From: an uncultured Lachnospiraceae bacterium | GTDB lineage: Bacteria > Bacillota > Clostridia > Lachnospirales > Lachnospiraceae | Assembly: GCA_900544445.1 (NCBI GenBank) | Contig: UQVK01000131.1 | Span: 1 to 6,674 of the forward strand | DNA: 6,674 nt | Direction: 5' to 3' | Shown here: in pieces, positions 5,445 to 6,674 of the stretch | Layout: every line of letters starts with the position of its first letter | How positions within the stretch are numbered: position 1 is the first letter of the stretch | Notes under the pieces: generated by a model | Databases searched by the model: none | What the model was told of the DNA's origin: nothing | The model's input: the letters and a program-made list of their open reading frames with translations, nothing else | Program-made: the position numbers and the translations under genes

Positions 5445-5994
5445 AGATTTCGCGAATCATTGCATATTCGTTAAGCAATGTTCCGTCTTTCAGGCGGATC
5501 GCATTTGGTTTTACGCCGGTAATCCGGAAGCCCATTTTTTCATAAAGAGCGCGTGCGCGTGTGTTCCCTTCGATAAATTCCAGCTCCAGCTGCGTGAGAT
5601 AAGGATCCTTTTCGGCGATATGTATCATTTCCTGAAAGAGCCTTGTCCCGATGCCCTGATTCCAGAATTCGCGCAGAAGAGCGATGGCCACGCTGGCCCG
5701 GTGTCGGATTTTTATGCGGTCTGACCACGAGATCTGGCAGCTTCCGGCAATTTTCCCTTCTACCAGACAGACGAGCATCGCTTCCTGGTTGGAAGCGTTT
5801 ACCTGATCAAAAAACGCTTTTTCTCCTTCCGTGGTGTACCCGGCGCACTCTTCCGGGTAGCGCATAAGAAAATCCGTCTCTTTTGCGGAAAGATAAAGAT
5901 AGTCCAGCATTCCGGGAATATCTTCTTCCATAGGGCTGCGGATCAGCGCAGCCCTTCCGTCTTTGAGTTCAAAAGCAATATCGTGAATAACCAT
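5443..5994 (-). CDS. GNAT family N-acetyltransferase
   Basis: Transfers an acetyl group from acetyl-CoA to an amine; the substrate cannot be read from the sequence. The 183-residue product is a single GNAT fold. Acetyl-CoA binding motif A is seen as VAIALLREFWNQGIGTRLF (102-120), with the pyrophosphate-binding loop QGIGT at 113-117. Motif B follows as EGNTRARALYEKMGF (142-156), with the conserved N144 and Y151. The N-terminal region (ALIRSPMEEDIPGMLDYL, 16-33) has the usual first strand and helix. GGGAGG on the minus strand (complement of 6001-6006) is about 6 nt before the ATG at 5994. It lies 78 nt after the choloylglycine-hydrolase-like gene on the same strand, so the two may be cotranscribed. 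No resistance-enzyme signature is evident; a small-molecule or ribosomal-protein type acetylase is equally possible. Confidence 0.88.
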   Translation of the reverse strand: MVIHDIAFELKDGRAALIRSPMEEDIPGMLDYLYLSAKETDFLMRYPEECAGYTTEGEKAFFDQVNASNQEAMLVCLVEGKIAGSCQISWSDRIKIRHRASVAIALLREFWNQGIGTRLFQEMIHIAEKDPYLTQLELEFIEGNTRARALYEKMGFRITGVKPNAIRLKDGTLLNEYAMIREI

Positions 5995-6072
5995 GAAAAA
6001 CCTCCCTTCTTAAGCCCTGAAACAGCGGAATTTGAAGCATAAATGGAAATATTTGCAGCACCTGCCGGCTTT

Positions 6073-6674
6073 TCAGTTCTGGAACCGAATATCCTGCTCC
6101 TTGCAGAGCGGGAAGATTTTCAGCTCCTGTGTGTCCGGATTTTCTCCGAACAGACGCACCGCGCTGATCCGGCTGTTTTCATAGGTCTTGTAATAGTAGA
6201 TCCCCGTCTCTGCGCTGGCGCAGCAGGAGTAGGTGGTGATGTCGCAGCGCCCTTCCGCCGTGACCACGCTTCCCCGGACCATGGAGACGGAATCCAGGAG
6301 ATGGAAAAACTGGGATACCCGTTCCTCTTCGGTCGCTCCTTCCTGTGAATTCAGCTTATGAAACGCCGCCTTCACATAACGGGAGGTGGGAGAAGCATCC
6401 CCAGGCAGGCCGATGGCGCCCATTCCCTGGCCGAATACTTCCAGCGGGGCGGCGGAACAGAAGTGGTTTTCTGCGGGCAGAGGGGAAAGCCCCTGATACC
6501 GGTTCAGGTTCATCTGATGAAAGGGAAAGGGTGGATTGTTGGTCAGCACGCCTACCGGATCATCGTAAAGGAAAACGCCGTCCTTCGTGGCTTCCATCAC
6601 CAGAGCGCCTGTCGGATCCGCCAGATGCCAGTGCAGCGGAGCGAGGGGCAGCGTGGCGGGCGCGGGATGGGAAA
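6073..6674 (-). CDS. Choloylglycine hydrolase family protein (partial)
   Basis: Linear amide C-N hydrolase of the Ntn type, the family of bile salt hydrolases and penicillin V acylases. Only the C-terminal 199 or so residues are visible, and the frame stays open to the window edge; the family is about 315-340 residues. The visible part begins with PLAPLHWHLADPTGALVMEA, matching the family's PlHw..aD..G strand. It continues with VLTNNPPF (the TN asparagine is an active-site residue), MNLNRYQGLS, GLPGDASPTSRYVKAAF (the SR arginine is the conserved active-site one), and then the TTYSCCASAETGIYYYKTYEN strands. The nucleophile Cys2 and the substrate loops lie outside the window, so bile salt and penicillin V specificity cannot be told apart. 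The GTG/ATG near 6600 is internal, not the start. The bile-salt reading would fit a gut habitat. Confidence 0.88.
   Translation of the reverse strand, partial: SHPAPATLPLAPLHWHLADPTGALVMEATKDGVFLYDDPVGVLTNNPPFPFHQMNLNRYQGLSPLPAENHFCSAAPLEVFGQGMGAIGLPGDASPTSRYVKAAFHKLNSQEGATEEERVSQFFHLLDSVSMVRGSVVTAEGRCDITTYSCCASAETGIYYYKTYENSRISAVRLFGENPDTQELKIFPLCKEQDIRFQN

Noticed and set aside
1..6674. CRISPR array, tRNA, rRNA or insertion sequence
   Set aside because: No regularly spaced repeats, cloverleaf structure, ribosomal RNA segment, transposase or paired terminal repeats were seen.

Overview
The window looks like chromosome of a gut-type Firmicute, most likely a Lachnospiraceae-like clostridium. 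The supporting signs are moderately GC-rich genes with strong AGGAGG-type ribosome binding sites, AT-rich promoters, a meso-diaminopimelate dehydrogenase of the clostridial/Bacteroides kind, and a choloylglycine-hydrolase family protein. This placement is inference from gene content, not from a marker gene.

Left part (1-1190): meso-diaminopimelate dehydrogenase (ddh) with its own leader, a candidate promoter, a hairpin directly before the Shine-Dalgarno sequence, and two tandem hairpins after the stop.

Centre (about 1181-3102): a compact retron, the most interesting part of the window. It has three parts in order. First is a non-coding RNA of about 221 nt (1219-1439) closed by a 15-bp a1/a2 inverted repeat. 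Second is a retron-type reverse transcriptase (1468-2496) with NAxxH, QGAPTSP, YCDD and VTG motifs. Third, 3 nt after its stop, is a small protein with two membrane segments and a DUF3592-like middle domain (2500-3024). A strong intrinsic terminator at 3063-3102 closes the unit. The simplest reading is a self-contained anti-phage retron in which the RT-msDNA complex restrains a membrane effector. I do not recognise this exact RT plus effector pairing as a named retron type.

Right of the retron, 3116-3242 is a run of four hairpins without a convincing gene, followed by a very AT-rich regulatory region. That region has a near-consensus sigma-A promoter (TTGACA/TATATT) whose -10 box is overlapped by a 14-bp inverted repeat. 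It drives a major-facilitator efflux gene that is broken: the six N-terminal helices (3390-4034) and the last helices (in another frame, 3950-4282) remain, while about 130-140 residues between them are missing. The next gene, overlapping the MFS remnant, is intact and encodes a 358-residue protein with a C-terminal ArsR-type winged helix, the likely owner of the operator.

Right end (5443-6674, minus strand): a GNAT acetyltransferase, and upstream of it the C-terminal two thirds or so of a choloylglycine hydrolase/penicillin acylase family protein that runs off the window.
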